From Hysterangium stoloniferum (lineage: Eukaryota; Basidiomycota; Agaricomycetes; Hysterangiales; Hysterangiaceae), in the NCBI GenBank assembly GCA_015178975.1, contig WHVD01000017.1, positions 496,001 to 560,000 of the forward strand: a DNA stretch of 64,000 nt, given 5' to 3'. Within the stretch, counting starts at the first letter, position 1; each line of letters opens with the position of its first letter. Below are positions 43,686-55,321 of this stretch, in pieces. Under the pieces are notes generated by a model. The model ran no database searches, had not been told where the DNA came from, and was given only the letters and a program-made list of their open reading frames with translations. The translations under genes and the position numbers were made by a program.

Positions 43686-45774
43686 CCAGACCCCAACCCA
43701 CACCCATCATTGGGTTTTTATTACAAAATGGAACTGTACAGTGTTAAGCTTGAACCTTATCCTAGACTACAATACACAGGCTGTGACATCCAGTGCACTC
43801 CAAATCTCATCCATCATGCAGCTGAATATCTTCTCCAACACTGCAAAAAGAGTCACAAAGTTGACAGACAAGGCGAAGATTGCAGTGGATGAACATGAAG
43901 GTGCATCTTGACCAGTGAAGAGGCAGAACAATGGAAATGGAAGTACACCAGCAATAAATTCAAAAAAGGCTCAGGTGAGTCAAGCAACTGGTGACAATGA
44001 CAAAGATAGCACAATGCCATCATTGCCATCATCATTGACTCTAGCAGAGCACACCATTCCAACACAACCAGTGTTACCCAATGCAGGAGTAAAGGATTGG
44101 TGGTGTGAAACCATCTGAATGGAAGAGGGATCAGAGGAGGAGGAGTTGTTTGCAGATGGACCATCACAAGAATCAAGTCCACAGTCCAAAAGTGCAGACA
44201 ATGAGTTGGGTGTGTCTACGTCCAAACTAACATCATTGAAATCAGTTAATTGACCTGTTCTAGAACACCTTATGAAATATTGGGTGTCACCTGTTTATGC
44301 CTTCTTTGATCCGACACCCAAAATTGCTGATGCTGATGGTCATTGGGCACACAAGTTCAAGTGTAGTGCTTGGGGCTGCAAGGTCACAGTTTGGAGATAT
44401 CTGGACAAGAAGGATGTGAGATCCAGTAACATGTGCAAGCATGTCAAAGGATGCTGGGGTGATGAGGTGTTGAACACTGTGGATGATGCAAAGAATGCTG
44501 ATGAGGTTTGATCCAGGATTGTGGGTGGTGTCCTTCAAAATGGATCAATCACTGCAACATTTGAGTGTAAGGGGAAATGTAAGGTTGCTCACTTGCACAG
44601 ACAACATACTTGGGCAGAAACAAAGTGCCTGTAGGCCAAACACCCTCCAACCCATCTATGTGCCTGTACCCCTGTCTGGGTATGGGTGCTGGTAAAGCCA
44701 TCAATACCCCAGGGTATATCCATGCTGATCCCTAATGGCTAGAACCCTGAAAAGTCAAAGACAATCAGTCTTTTCTCAGCTTTGCCAATTTTTACTCTCA
44801 TTTCATACACAACTATTCAGAAATTTCAGTTCCCCTTACTCACCTTACTAGGAAGGGGACTGGGACCTTGTGGATCTCCACAGATCAATGCAGAATGGCT
44901 TTCCAACAGCTCAAAGACACATTTATATCAACACCTGTCCTTACATATTGGCAACCAGACCACCCAATAATCTTTGAAACTGATGCATCTGACTATGCAC
45001 TAACTGCAATCTTTTCCATTATTACCTCTGATGGAAAAATTCACCCATTTGCCTTTCTTTCTAGAAATTTTACCTCTACAGAACTTAATTATGATGTCCA
45101 TAATAAAGAACTCCTTGCCATCTTTGAGGCATTCAAAACCTGGTGTCATTACCTCAAAGGTTCAGGCACCCTGATTGATGTTGTCACTGACCATAAGAAT
45201 AGTCATACCAATACTTCACAGCATCACCATTATGGATATCACTAAACTTCACCTAGATATCCTATTGGACCTCTGAAACAATCCAATCACTAGTTCCCAC
45301 CTTGATAACCCCAATGACCTGTCAGCCCCCCAATGGACTCAGAACTCAAGTGGTTTCATCTGTCTAGATGGCAGAATCTATGTACTGGATGCTGGAATGC
45401 TTCATTTACATGTCCTCCAACATGCTCATGACCACCCATCTCTGGCCACTATGGATCCAACAAAACCCTTATTATCATCCATCAAGAATACACCTGGCTG
45501 GCCCTCTGCACACTTGTAAAAAGCTATTGCAAGTCTTGCACCACCTGTATGTGATCCAAAGCCCAAAGACACAAACCCTATGGTCTACTTAAGCAACTTC
45601 CTGTACCAGACCCCCTGTGAAATTTGATTTCCATGGATTTCATTGAACACCTTCCTCCCTCACACTCCGACACCTCTATACTGGTTGTTGTGGACAGATT
45701 CACTAAGCAGAGCATTTTCATCCCAACACATGACACAATTACCTCCCAAGAACTTGCAAAGCTCTTTGTTATCC

Positions 45775-46775
45775 TGTTAAGTTCCAAACAAAGCTCCACA
45801 GATAGTCCCATGGAGGATTCCAGTAATTATTCTGAACACACACTTGCTTCCAGGAATTGTCCCACGGAGTCCCTGGGTAATAAGTCCAGGGGAGTTTCCA
45901 GGGATTATTAGTACATGGGAAGGTGGTATCAGAATAATTACCAGAAAGATATGGTACGGGCTGAGATGGACTTGGTGTCCATATTTCGAGCTGACAGAAT
46001 GCATACAAGGAGATGTAGATTCCAGAGTTCCCGTGGGAGTTCCGGGAATCGGGTGTGCAGACAGACAAGAGGACTAGAGACTGGATCAGGGGTGTAACTT
46101 GGTCAAACTTGTTCGAGATTGAAACTGGATTCTAAGTACATGAATATAGGAGGCTTATATAGACTGTGAAATGTAATAATACCAAATCTGGTATTAATGA
46201 GGGGCAGAACTATTAAACATAAAATGAAACAAGTAAATACTAAACTGGGAATTAGGGACAGAACGGAACAGGAGTGGAGAATGAATCATAACAGGTCATT
46301 AGACCATAATGGGAACAGGGCTCTGTTAGAGGGGTTCTGGGGAGTCCGGTCGGGGTCCGATGACTGGTCCGTGAGATACAGAGTGTCGGGTGTATATAGG
46401 GTGGAGTTTGGAGTCCGGTGGAGTCTGATGACTGGTACATGAGACACATGACAGACTGTTTGACCATAACGAGAGCAGGGTCCATGCTCTGTTAGAGGGG
46501 TTCCAGGAGTCCGGTCAGAGTCCGGTGACTGGTCCGTGAGATACAGAGAGTCGGGTGTATATAGGGTGGAGTCCGGGTCCCGGTGGGTTGTCCAGTAGTG
46601 GGTATAGAGAGTTGGGTACAGATAGGGTGGGGTGCATACAGAGAGTCAGGCATAAACAAGTTGATGTGCAGGCTCCAATGGGAACTCCGGTTGTGACTAT
46701 ACAATACAGAGGGTTGGGAGCATGTAGGACAGGGTCCGGGGGCCCAGAGGCTGGCGGGTTTTCTGGTTCCTGACA
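45775..46775 (+). mobile_element. Solo LTR, 1001 bp, inserted in gypsy integrase
   Basis: It starts TGTTAAGTTCC and ends GGTTCCTGACA, flanked by TATCC on both sides (45770-45774 and 46776-46780). It has normal-to-moderate CpG, unlike its host element, so it is younger. It contains two or three internal near-repeats (GGTCCGTGAGATACAGAG; GGTGTATATAGGGTGGAGT), each with a TATA-like sequence, which could be promoter units. Confidence 0.85.
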
Positions 46776-47020
46776 TATCCACATCTTCTCACCACATGGC
46801 ATCCTGACTCATGTCACCTCAGATCAGGGTTCTGAATTTAACTCTCACTTCTTCAGATCACTTGGGACAGCCTCAATATGAAGTGGCAATAGACTGACTG
46901 AACAAGTTAACCAGACATTGGAACAATATCTTTGTATCTATTGCAATTACAAACAGGACAATTGGTCGGACCTCCTGCCTCTCACTGAATTTGCCTACAA
47001 TAATGCCCCATGCTGCTGCT

Positions 47021-48986
47021 TGTTATGTATTTTAGCAATTTTTCCTTTAATTTCCCCTCCAAAAACAAAGAGAATTGAGAAATTGAATTAAAATGTATTT
47101 ATATCACTTACAAAACTTTGTATACATATTCTTCAGAACTAAATTGAATTTTTTCAATTTATTTCATATTTTTAGAGCCAAATCTAAGCTAGATATGAAT
47201 TTAATTCTTTTTTGTTTTAATAAAATAGAATTCATTGGCTAGCATTAAACACGAGAGATCATGTGATATTCACATGACATTTCAAACTCCGACAATGACA
47301 AAATACAATGTGAAATAATCATGCATAATCAAGGCAATATATATTTATATCTTATTATAATAAAATAGTATTATATTTATAATTAACTAATAAATATAAT
47401 AACTATATAATAATATCAAATCGGCCACCTGGCGTTTATTACACAATGCATGGGAAAATCATCACGTGACATTTGTTACAACAGTGCACAACAGTCACAA
47501 GGTGTGCAACAGTCACAAGGTGTGCAACAGTCACACAGTGCGACGGATGTCATACATGCATAGATGCAAAGACATTACGTCATCATGTATGCTACTGCAG
47601 AAAAAACCAGAAACTCCTGGAATATTCCAGTGGCTTCCAAAGGAACAGTTAGAAATACATAGGTACAACAGTAGATAGAATATTGTAGAATGTTCTATTA
47701 TGTCAAGAACATTCTATAATGTCTTAGAAGTAGTTAGAATCTTCCATAATGCTCTAGAAAATTCTAGAAAATTCTAAATGACATCATTCAATCTTCTAGA
47801 ATCTTCTAAAAAGTCTCAGACCAAAATGTATATAAGGAGCTCAGCTCCAGCCTTGAATAGAACATCTTATCATCTTATCAATCCATTTACACCACATCTG
47901 TGTGTCACTACAGCAAGCAGTTTATTCCACCCCTAGTTGGGCTGTTGGACAAATAAATACAAACATTTAGTCACCTCTAGTTGAGCTGTTGACCTAAACT
48001 AACTTAGGATCCCTTTGCCACCTCTAATTGAGCTTCTGGTAATAATCCTATGTTGAAATAAAATCTGGAAGCTCACAACAATCAGAAGCAAAGATGAGTG
48101 TGATTTCTGTTTGACCCTCTGTGTCTCAAACGGATAGCATAAGTACAAGAAATCTATACTAGTTATATACACCTTGAGAACAATAGACATATGGCAACAA
48201 AGGGTTAAGCCAAACTCAAAAGAACAATAGGGTGGCAAATTGACGGTGTGGCACCTTGTGCATGCTTGCACAGTCCTATATTCTAACATCCTACACCTTT
48301 GTCACCTCTAGTTGAGCTTCTGACAAACAATCTTGTTCTCCATTGCCACCTCTTAGTTAAGTAGCTGGCTGTCCTTTATTACTTATCCACCTCTAGTTGA
48401 GTTGTTGGTTATCAATTAAAGTAATAAACAATTTTGGTTATCATTGTTGAGATTAGGAATACATTTCTAATTTCTACCCGGTTTTTGGCATAAATAAATA
48501 CTGAGAATATTCTTGCAAGATCCTTAAGACTACATTAAGATCCTGATAAGTTAGTATCACAGTAGACCCTGTAGGTTAGTGTAAATAAAGCATATATTAG
48601 CCAAATAGTGTTTTATTCTATATCTAATCTTTTGACCTGTTTATAAATTTTTTTCCTGTTTGATAAATAGTATAATATATATATAAACTAGTTAGAATTG
48701 AAGTTTAATCTAGATTCTGAATCAGTGAATTGTTATTCATATTTTAAGTACATATTTTCACAGAAAAAGAACAGCTTGCAAAAGCAGCTCTCAAAACCTT
48801 CTTTAGGGTGCATATATTCAAGTAAACTCTTGACTTCAGGGGTTCTAAGTCTATTCAGGCTGCCACTGATTAATATCAAATACTTAAATTATTTTACCTT
48901 GCAGTGAATTGAGTATTTTCACATTTTGATAGAGCATTGGACTCCTTTTTCAGAAGATAGTATTAAAATAAGACTAATACATCACA
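47021..48986 (+). mobile_element. LTR-like insertion, 1966 bp, in gypsy integrase
   Basis: It starts TGTTATGTATT and ends AATACATCACA (imperfect inverted ends), flanked by CTGCT on both sides (47016-47020 and 48987-48991). It is AT-rich and non-coding, with a TATATAAGG box near 47828. A motif close to CCACCTCTAGTTGAGCTGTT recurs at about 47927, 47975, 48018, 48305, 48340 and 48390. It is a long solo LTR or a small non-coding LTR element. Confidence 0.75.
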
Positions 48987-49878
48987 CTGCTGGTGTGTCC
49001 CCCTTCTTTGCAAATAAAGGCTACAATCCCAACATTGTGGTCCATCTGGAATGCAATCTGGCCTCTGCCCTGTGTTCAGGAGTGTGTCACTGATTTAGAT
49101 GAACTCCACCACACCCTCTAGCAATCCATACTCAATGCTCAAGTATATGCCCAGAAATGGGTGGACTGCTGGCATCTCCAGTCACCCAACTTTAAAAAAT
49201 CAGTGATTGAGCATTTGTTAAAGCTGAGTTTTTAAGGACCACCTGACCCACAAAAAAGCTTGTGAAAAATATCTTGGTCCTTATGAGATTATTGCACAGG
49301 TTGGTACTGTAAGGGGATAAGTCATTCACACCTTGTATCCCCCAGATTATGCTCTATTGTCTATTCCCTTTATTACCTCACCATTATAGGACACTTTATT
49401 CTTTGTAGGGTATGTTGAACTGATACATGAGGGCACTTAAGGTGTGGGAAAATGCACTGCATGCTGTATAGCTGACATGTCACACCTGGTAGAGTTTCCC
49501 TAGACTTCTCTCTTTGGATTCCTCTATCAGGTGAGTAGACCCTTCCAATGATTTCTAGTTGTGCAAATATTCTTGAATAACTCAAGAACCACTGTAGCTA
49601 CAGACCTAAGATTTGGGTAGTGGTTAGGTCTATATGTTGTCTATTTACCCTTAAAGTATTATTACATAAGCATCAGTATTTCCCACACTATAAATAAAAT
49701 ACTAATTAAACTGCATTGGAAGGGTTTTGTCCCTGTCACATGATTAACATATAATTATATTGTTTATATGCAAATAAGTGCAATAAAAATCATCTGACCT
49801 GTCAAAATTATATATATATATATACATCTGTTTACTTTCCAATCCAAAAACATCCCCATAGCTCAACATTCTACACCA

Positions 49879-51212
49879 TGAAGGCTCTTACATACTCCTC
49901 CTCAGCTTAGCCATATTCTCACTTTTCTCAATAAAGGCAAGTCTGCTCCTCAGATCTCTGAAATCACTGGCCAGGATCTGTCCACTATATCCAGAATTCA
50001 TTCTACCCATTGCTCATCACTTGCCAACTCATCTGGTGGCTGTTTATGCAAGCTTTCCTCCTCAGATATTCATTATTCTATTCAGCAAATCACTTCTCAA
50101 AAGGCTGAAAATGCCACTGAGGTCACCAAACCATTCAAGACATGACTGGAGAGTCTATTTCAGTTAGAACTGTTCATAGGGCATTCAAGAAGGCTGAAAT
50201 GAGGGCTATGGTGAAGAGAAAAAAGCCTTTACTCAATAAGAGGTATAGGAAGGCAAGGGTGGACTTTACTCTGGCACACAAGGACTGGACTGTGGATGAT
50301 TGGAAGAGGGTTGTTTGGTCAGATGAGACAAAAATCAATTGTTTGGGGTCATATGGGAGGAATTATATGTGGAAAAGGGCAGGAGAGGGGCTCAGTGGTA
50401 GGCTGGTCAAGGGCACAGTCAGGTTTGGGGGAGGAAATCTGATGTTGTGGAGCTGTATGTTGTGGGAAGGCCCAGGATATTCCACCAAGATTAATGGGAG
50501 AATGAATGCTGACCTTGTTGAAATCTGCAAGCCTGGTGAATCACAGTACGAGGACTCTCAACTGTTGGAGCGTAGCTACTTAGAGTGGAGCGGTGAAGAA
50601 CTAAACCGGTGATATAACTAGGCTTCCAGATGAGGTTCTACTCTCATCTGGAACGAACTATATACTAGAATACATGGTCTGTGCACTGGTCTGTGCACTA
50701 TGGCGTGCTACGGATCTAGTGAACCTAAACTATATATACTATCACATGATATGAACCGGTCCGAAATATGCAATCACAAGACGAGTTATGATATCATACT
50801 TATGGTATGTTATCATAACCTAATAGACCTTTATGGTAGCATTTTGGAAGATGAACTTCAAGCAACTGTGGAGTATTTTAACAAGAACACAGAAGATGTT
50901 GTCTTTCAGCAGGACAATGATACCAAACACAAGAGCACAAAGGCCATTAATTGGTTCAAAGACAATGGATTTATGGTCATGGTATGGCCACCTCAGTCTG
51001 CTGACCTTAATCCAATTGAACACCTCTGGTATTACCTCAAAAGGAGGTTGGGAGAGTATGAAGTGGCACCCAAGAGTATTCATGAGTTGTGGGAGAGGGT
51101 TCAGACAGAGTGGGAGAATATCCCTGCCTCTACTTGTCAGAACTTGATAGAGAGTATTCCTAGAAGGGTTGAGGCTGTTTTGAAGGCCAAGAGAGGCTAT
51201 ACCAAGTACTAG
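49879..51212 (+). pseudogene. Tc1-A transposase, interrupted
   Basis: The N-terminal helix-turn-helix part reads LSHILTFLNKGKSAPQISEI after an early frame shift following the ATG at 49879. From 50142 the frame is good: MVKRKKPLLNKRYRKARVDF, VVWSDETKI (first catalytic Asp), GGGNLMLWSCM. After the 310-bp solo LTR it continues GSILEDELQATVEYFNKN, FQQDNDTKHKST (second Asp) and NPIEHLWYYLKRR (Glu, 34 residues after the second Asp), ending RGYTKY. About 350 codons is normal for Tc1. The reading frames on either side of the LTR are compatible once the 5-bp duplication is counted. Confidence 0.85.
50516..50825. mobile_element. Solo LTR, 310 bp, inside Tc1-A transposase
   Basis: It starts TGTTGAAAT and ends AACCTAATA, flanked by GACCT on both sides (50511-50515 and 50826-50830). 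It shares ACCGGTGATATAACTAGG-like and ACATGGTCTGTGCAC sequence with the solo LTR at 13034-13333. It retains many CpG sites while the surrounding Tc1 has few, so it inserted late. Confidence 0.85.
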
Positions 51213-51483
51213 ATTGTTTGATTTGTGTTCTTTTTATACCAGGGACAAAATCCTTCCAATGTGATTTTATTAGTGTTTTGTTTATAGTGTGGGAAATACT
51301 AATGCTTATGTCATAATATTTTAAGGGCATATAGATAACATATAGACCTAACCAACCCCCAAATTCCAGGTCTGTATCTACAGTGGTTCTTGAGTTATTC
51401 AAGGATCTTTGCACAACTAAAATCATTGGAAGGGTTTTGTCCCTCATTGTAGTTACCTTGTATTTAGACACTTATATATATCT

Positions 51484-51860
51484 TTGGATTCCTCTATCAG
51501 TGTGATATCCACTACTAGGGTTGCCCTTACAGTAGAAAAGTCTCAGAGTCTCCTAGGACTGGCTGCAGTTGTTACTACAGATAACAGATGGAGTAAACTC
51601 GCAACCCCTCCTTACATTCCACACATCACCTCACCATGTGTTTTGGGATGTCTCTGCCTCCAGAGCTCAAGCAGTGCCTGCAAGGCATGGAACAGAACAC
51701 TCAGGACAGTGTCAAGGCTCTTATGGATCTCATTACTCAACTCCAACTCACCATTAGCAATCTCACGAATTCCACACTCCCCTCTTCATCAGCCACACCC
51801 TCTACTCATCCTTTAAATCCAGTCGCCACATCCACCCCATCTCTCACAACATCGGTCTGA
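51484..51860 (+). mobile_element. 5' end of a gypsy-type gag, truncated
   Basis: From 51648 a frame reads MSLPPELKQCLQGMEQNTQD and LMDLITQLQLTISNLTNSTL, then Ser/Thr/Pro-rich, a pattern usual for the start of chromovirus Gag. It breaks off at about 51850, where CpG-normal DNA begins. It is a fossil fragment that may belong to the element upstream or to another copy. Confidence 0.55.
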
Positions 51861-53639
51861 ATGGAGCGTCATCCGAAAGGTTCGAAACCGAGTGACTTTG
51901 ATGGTAATAGAGACCTAATGTTAGTGGTCCCTCAATAGTCCACACTAGCTATTCTTGCATTGACAGTGCTTCGAAAAAATTTAGATTGCTTAATTTGAAA
52001 AGCGTCCAGAGAAATCTAATTACCATGTATAAAATTTACACAGTTTCAAAAAATAAAAATATATGAAAACATTTTGGGGGAATCTTTGTAATTTCCACAA
52101 ACTGTGTATTTTCCATGGACTTTATGGGTGTATTTTTGATTTGCGAATATGAAACCCAACAGTGTCATGTGGTGGCCTCCATTTCTATGTTTTTAGCTTT
52201 GCAAACCGATCAGCCAGATTTATAGATGCTTACATTAAAGGACTCAATGGTCTCTAGCACAGAAAAATTCTTTAAACTTCCGAATACAAGCGAACAACTG
52301 TTAAAAGTTCTTACAACTGGCATGTGTGGAGAAGCCTACCAGCTCAGTAGTAATCCAACTTGATTTTAGAGATTTGCAGTGAGCCTAGATGCAAACTGTA
52401 TCACGGTCTAATTCGGCCATTCACGCGGTATCATCATTCCCCATGTCAAACAGGGGAAAAACACCATGAGATAGGACAACTTTAATTATGTAGTCCATGT
52501 TTCGATCCCGGCCTTTCAAGGTTTTACCCCCAGTGCAATTAACATGACTGATAAACATTTGCCATAGTATAGGCTGGGCCTGGGTAAGAAAACCTTCTCA
52601 CTGCAGCCATATTGCATCCCTAGACGAGATCCGTCACGTCTCCAGGGACGCACTCGATTTCAGACTCATAGATTCCAGCTATCGATCGTTTCAAATCAGG
52701 AGACAACATATTCCTAGAGCGATTGTTCAATAAAGTCACCGTTTATGGAGAGTCTATATTGATAGGGGGTGTAATATGGTAAACAACATATAGTGTCTGT
52801 AGTGGTCGATATTCATGATTCACTTGACATATAGCAGAAGAAGCTTATCGTTGCATTCGTTTGATCCCGCGGGTTGAATACCTTGATGGCGGTTCACCGT
52901 AATTCCGCAACTGTTCTTGAAGTCGGCGCATAGTCCCCTTTTTCTCCGTGGGAGGCATGTAGCTTGCCTCGCAGTTGCGAACACACGTTCATTAGACATT
53001 TTGCAAACAATCTCTTGACATCTAATTTAAAAATAGTTTCAGACTTCGTTCATGGAATCATTTTATGGCGAGCAACCTCTATCCATAAATGTAATTATAG
53101 TCGTTTTGTTGAGATATTGTTCATGACTTTCTATCAAATGTGACCCGTTAAACCTGTAAATGTGAAGCTTCACCCAGCCAACAATATGCCTTCAATACTG
53201 GTATACAATACGACATGTGTGATCCAAACAAACCAGTGAATGGAGTAGCGAGTAAGCATAGAAGAGAGTGAGCATGGTGAAGGAATTCTTGGTAGGACTG
53301 AAGTATGGATGTGGCATATGTTGAGTACGAGATTGCGTCACAATGCAGAAGCGCATAGACGAGACTGTGGAGGGTATCGACAGTTCTCATTGTGGTACAC
53401 GAGGGGGCAGATCGAGCCATAAACGTCAGAGTAGTCTCGATTATGTTCATACCTCTATCCAATTCCCACAATTGTAGAGTCTCATGCGTTTCGACCTAGT
53501 GTCTTTGTGAGGAGACATACATAGTAATTCATTTTTCGAAGACTACACGCCCACTACAAGGCTGGCAAGAACGGATTAAGTGGTGTCGAGAAGGCATCCT
53601 GGGCTTTAACAGTAGTGGGCTGTTGACCTGAAGGAGTTG
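51861..53639. other. CpG-normal island, mosaic of left-compartment sequences
   Basis: The stretch at about 51903-52035 matches 2030-2330 (minus the LTR there). About 52085-52195 is an inverted match of 11135-11250, and about 52283-52330 matches 9515-9560. About 52440-52620 resembles 13690-13860, and about 52865-52940 resembles 24365-24440. A minus-strand open frame (53148-53471) is not recognised. Order and orientation differ from the left compartment. Confidence 0.6.
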
Positions 53640-54507
53640 TTGCAAGGCAAAGGTCGAATTAGTCAAACTGTCGGCGAGAATGGTTGTTGGTCTTCCAGGA
53701 CCAGAAAAGTCACAGCGTCATTTAGATTCAAAAACCTTCATCACCGTGTGTATTGCTGCGGGGGGAAAGCCCGGCGCCCCCACCACGTACTAGAATTGGG
53801 CCTACCACACGCACGCGCAAGTATGTATGAAAGGCTACAGCTATTTTTTAACCCTCCAAGGAGCCATTTCCTCCTATTAAAGCACTATTCCAGTCTTAAA
53901 ACTTGGATATTAATAGGTAAACCTTTCCTTCCAATACAAAGCGGATCATCCTTCAATGGTAGAAATTAGTATATAGTTGGGATGTCCCAGAGTACAATGG
54001 CTTGCAAATCATAGGTCAGCTTACAGTCGACGTCATTGAAGATTTATACATAAATCTTGTGGAGGTAGTAAGGACAGGAATGTTGGTGTGTCAAATCGCG
54101 TTTGTTCGTTGTGAGGTAGGACAGGTTTAATCATGTAGTCCATGTCCTACTCGATCCCGGCCATTCAAAGTTTTACCCCGATCCAATTATCTCAACTGGT
54201 AAAGATATTGCCTACCTTTGACTAGGCTTTAACAGGGACCTCATTGCTGCCACAAATGGACATCAAAAAGAGCTCCCTCACCTCGATATGAACGGACTTA
54301 GCGCTATATAGCTTGCAGCAATCAACTGTTTAATAAATCAAGCTGAGCTAATAATATTGAATGGGGTGTACAATCTAGTGAAAGGGATGTGGGGTAGACA
54401 CGAATGGCACAAGGTACCGAGTGCATAAGGATTTCGCGCGAGCCACGTATAAATGTGAGCGGAATTTTCGCCGTGCAACAACTCTTAGTTCATAGTAGTG
54501 TGCGAGG
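53640..54507. repeat. Copy of the HEAT-gene 3' flank
   Basis: This aligns with 12935-14143 without the 300-bp LTR (the empty site is near 53762-53776). Identity is roughly 85% by eye. Confidence 0.8.
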
Positions 54508-55170
54508 CTATAATGTTGTCAATAGTCCGTGTCTATCCATTTCCAGTATCAAGGCCCGAATACAATCAGAAGGAATATCACCCATAAAATGTATCATGAA
54601 GGACAAAATATCAGCAACTTCAAGAATGGTATGGCTTACAAAAGCCGGAAAAATTGGCATTCATACAACTAGAAGATGGAAGCACTCACTATCCTCCAAG
54701 AGGATTTGAAGCAGCGTGCCACGATGTAGGAGAGGTGGTTCAGGTACATAGAAGCGGCACAGTGCAATGAGGACGATCTGCAGCTTGAGGTCGGAAAAGT
54801 AGCCTGAAAGAGGGTAAAAAGAATCAACGCTAGAAACAGTTAAGGCATACCATATTTAGAAAAAGCTGCAAACAATTTTACACCGGATAAAACAAATGCA
54901 TCTTCTTGGGCAGCAACGAGAGATGCACAGTGATGTTCTAAGTTACAACGAGCAATTGGATCACGAAAGCAGTCTTTGAAAACATTGTTGAGAAGCAACT
55001 GTTGATTCGCATGTCAAGCCACGCGCCGTGTGCCGATAACTTGATGAGCAAGTCGACAACATAATCTGGATTGGATGGGTGTCTATTTTGTAAAAGTTTA
55101 ACAATACTAGGAATAGCACGTGCTATGGCAGATCTAAATTCCGCTATGGTCAAGTGTCTAAACTGCATTA
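54508..55170 (-). pseudogene. 3'-end fragment of a DUF6535-HEAT gene
   Basis: The reading runs from about 55157 (AEFRSAIARAIPSIVKLLQN, last HEAT exon) through an exon with DPIARCNLEHHCASLV, a YFSDLKLQIVLIALC exon and a final exon, to a stop at 54510-54508 matching MDRHGLLTTL. Exon-intron layout equals the gene at 14144-14794. One donor is GC instead of GT. Similarity ends near 55157-55170, where AT-rich sequence starts, so upstream exons are absent. It is a truncated duplicate, probably not functional. Confidence 0.8.
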
Positions 55171-55321
55171 TCCGCAGATCCCATACACTCATCTCACTCT
55201 TCCTTGTTGCCCTATGTCTCTCTTGCTTTTACAGATTTTTTTAATTTGTCTCTTGTGTCTCAGGCATATATCCTGTGGATATTCCTAATTTTCATGCTTT
55301 TCATTATAGTATAAAAAATAT

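Larger units (their letters stand above)
43226..44731 (+). mobile_element. hAT transposon deletion derivative inside the gypsy element
   Basis: The insert separates the reverse transcriptase and RNase H regions. Flanks share AATGG. The coding part (about 43.86-44.62 kb) reads YWVSPVYAFFDPTPKI, FKCSAWGCKVTVWRYLDKKD and HVKGCWGDEVL, a BED-type zinc finger (C-x4-C ... H-x4-C) typical of Agaricomycete hAT transposases, then TATFECKGKCKVAHLHRQHT. It stops before the catalytic RNase H-like domain, which is missing. The 5' part holds two minisatellites. The copy is also interrupted by stops, so it can only be non-autonomous. Exact TIRs were not resolved, and the short flank match is less than the 8 bp usual for hAT. 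Confidence 0.65.
41840..49530 (+). mobile_element. Ty3/gypsy (chromovirus-like) element, broken, with nested insertions
   Basis: In order: protease (ALVDSGLTHCFIDTDFL, 41.9 kb), reverse transcriptase ([19 protein letters not shown] and the metal-binding IYLDNILIY, 42.7-43.2 kb), RNase H (FETDASDYALTAIFS, 45.0 kb), integrase core (MDFIEHLPPS, 45.6 kb; QNEWSDLLPL-like, 46.9 kb) and a C-terminal part (SPFFANKGYNPNI, 49.0 kb). Domain order PR-RT-RH-INT is that of Ty3/gypsy. The element is CpG-depleted and clearly dead, with many breaks. It is split by insertions at 43226-44731, 45775-46775 and 47021-48986. Its own LTRs were not identified. Confidence 0.85.
49528..51449 (+). mobile_element. Tc1/mariner element A (DD34E), carrying a solo LTR
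   Basis: The TIRs are about 210 bp (49528-49735 and 51238-51449). Each has the binding-type motif GGGACAAAACCCTTCCAATG at its outer edge and an inverted copy at its inner edge. TA follows the right end; the left end is slightly eroded. A 20-bp sequence (TCTTTGGATTCCTCTATCAG) occurs just left of the element and again 30 bp to its right, unexplained. The transposase runs from about 49879 to 51212, interrupted by the LTR at 50516-50825. Confidence 0.85.
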
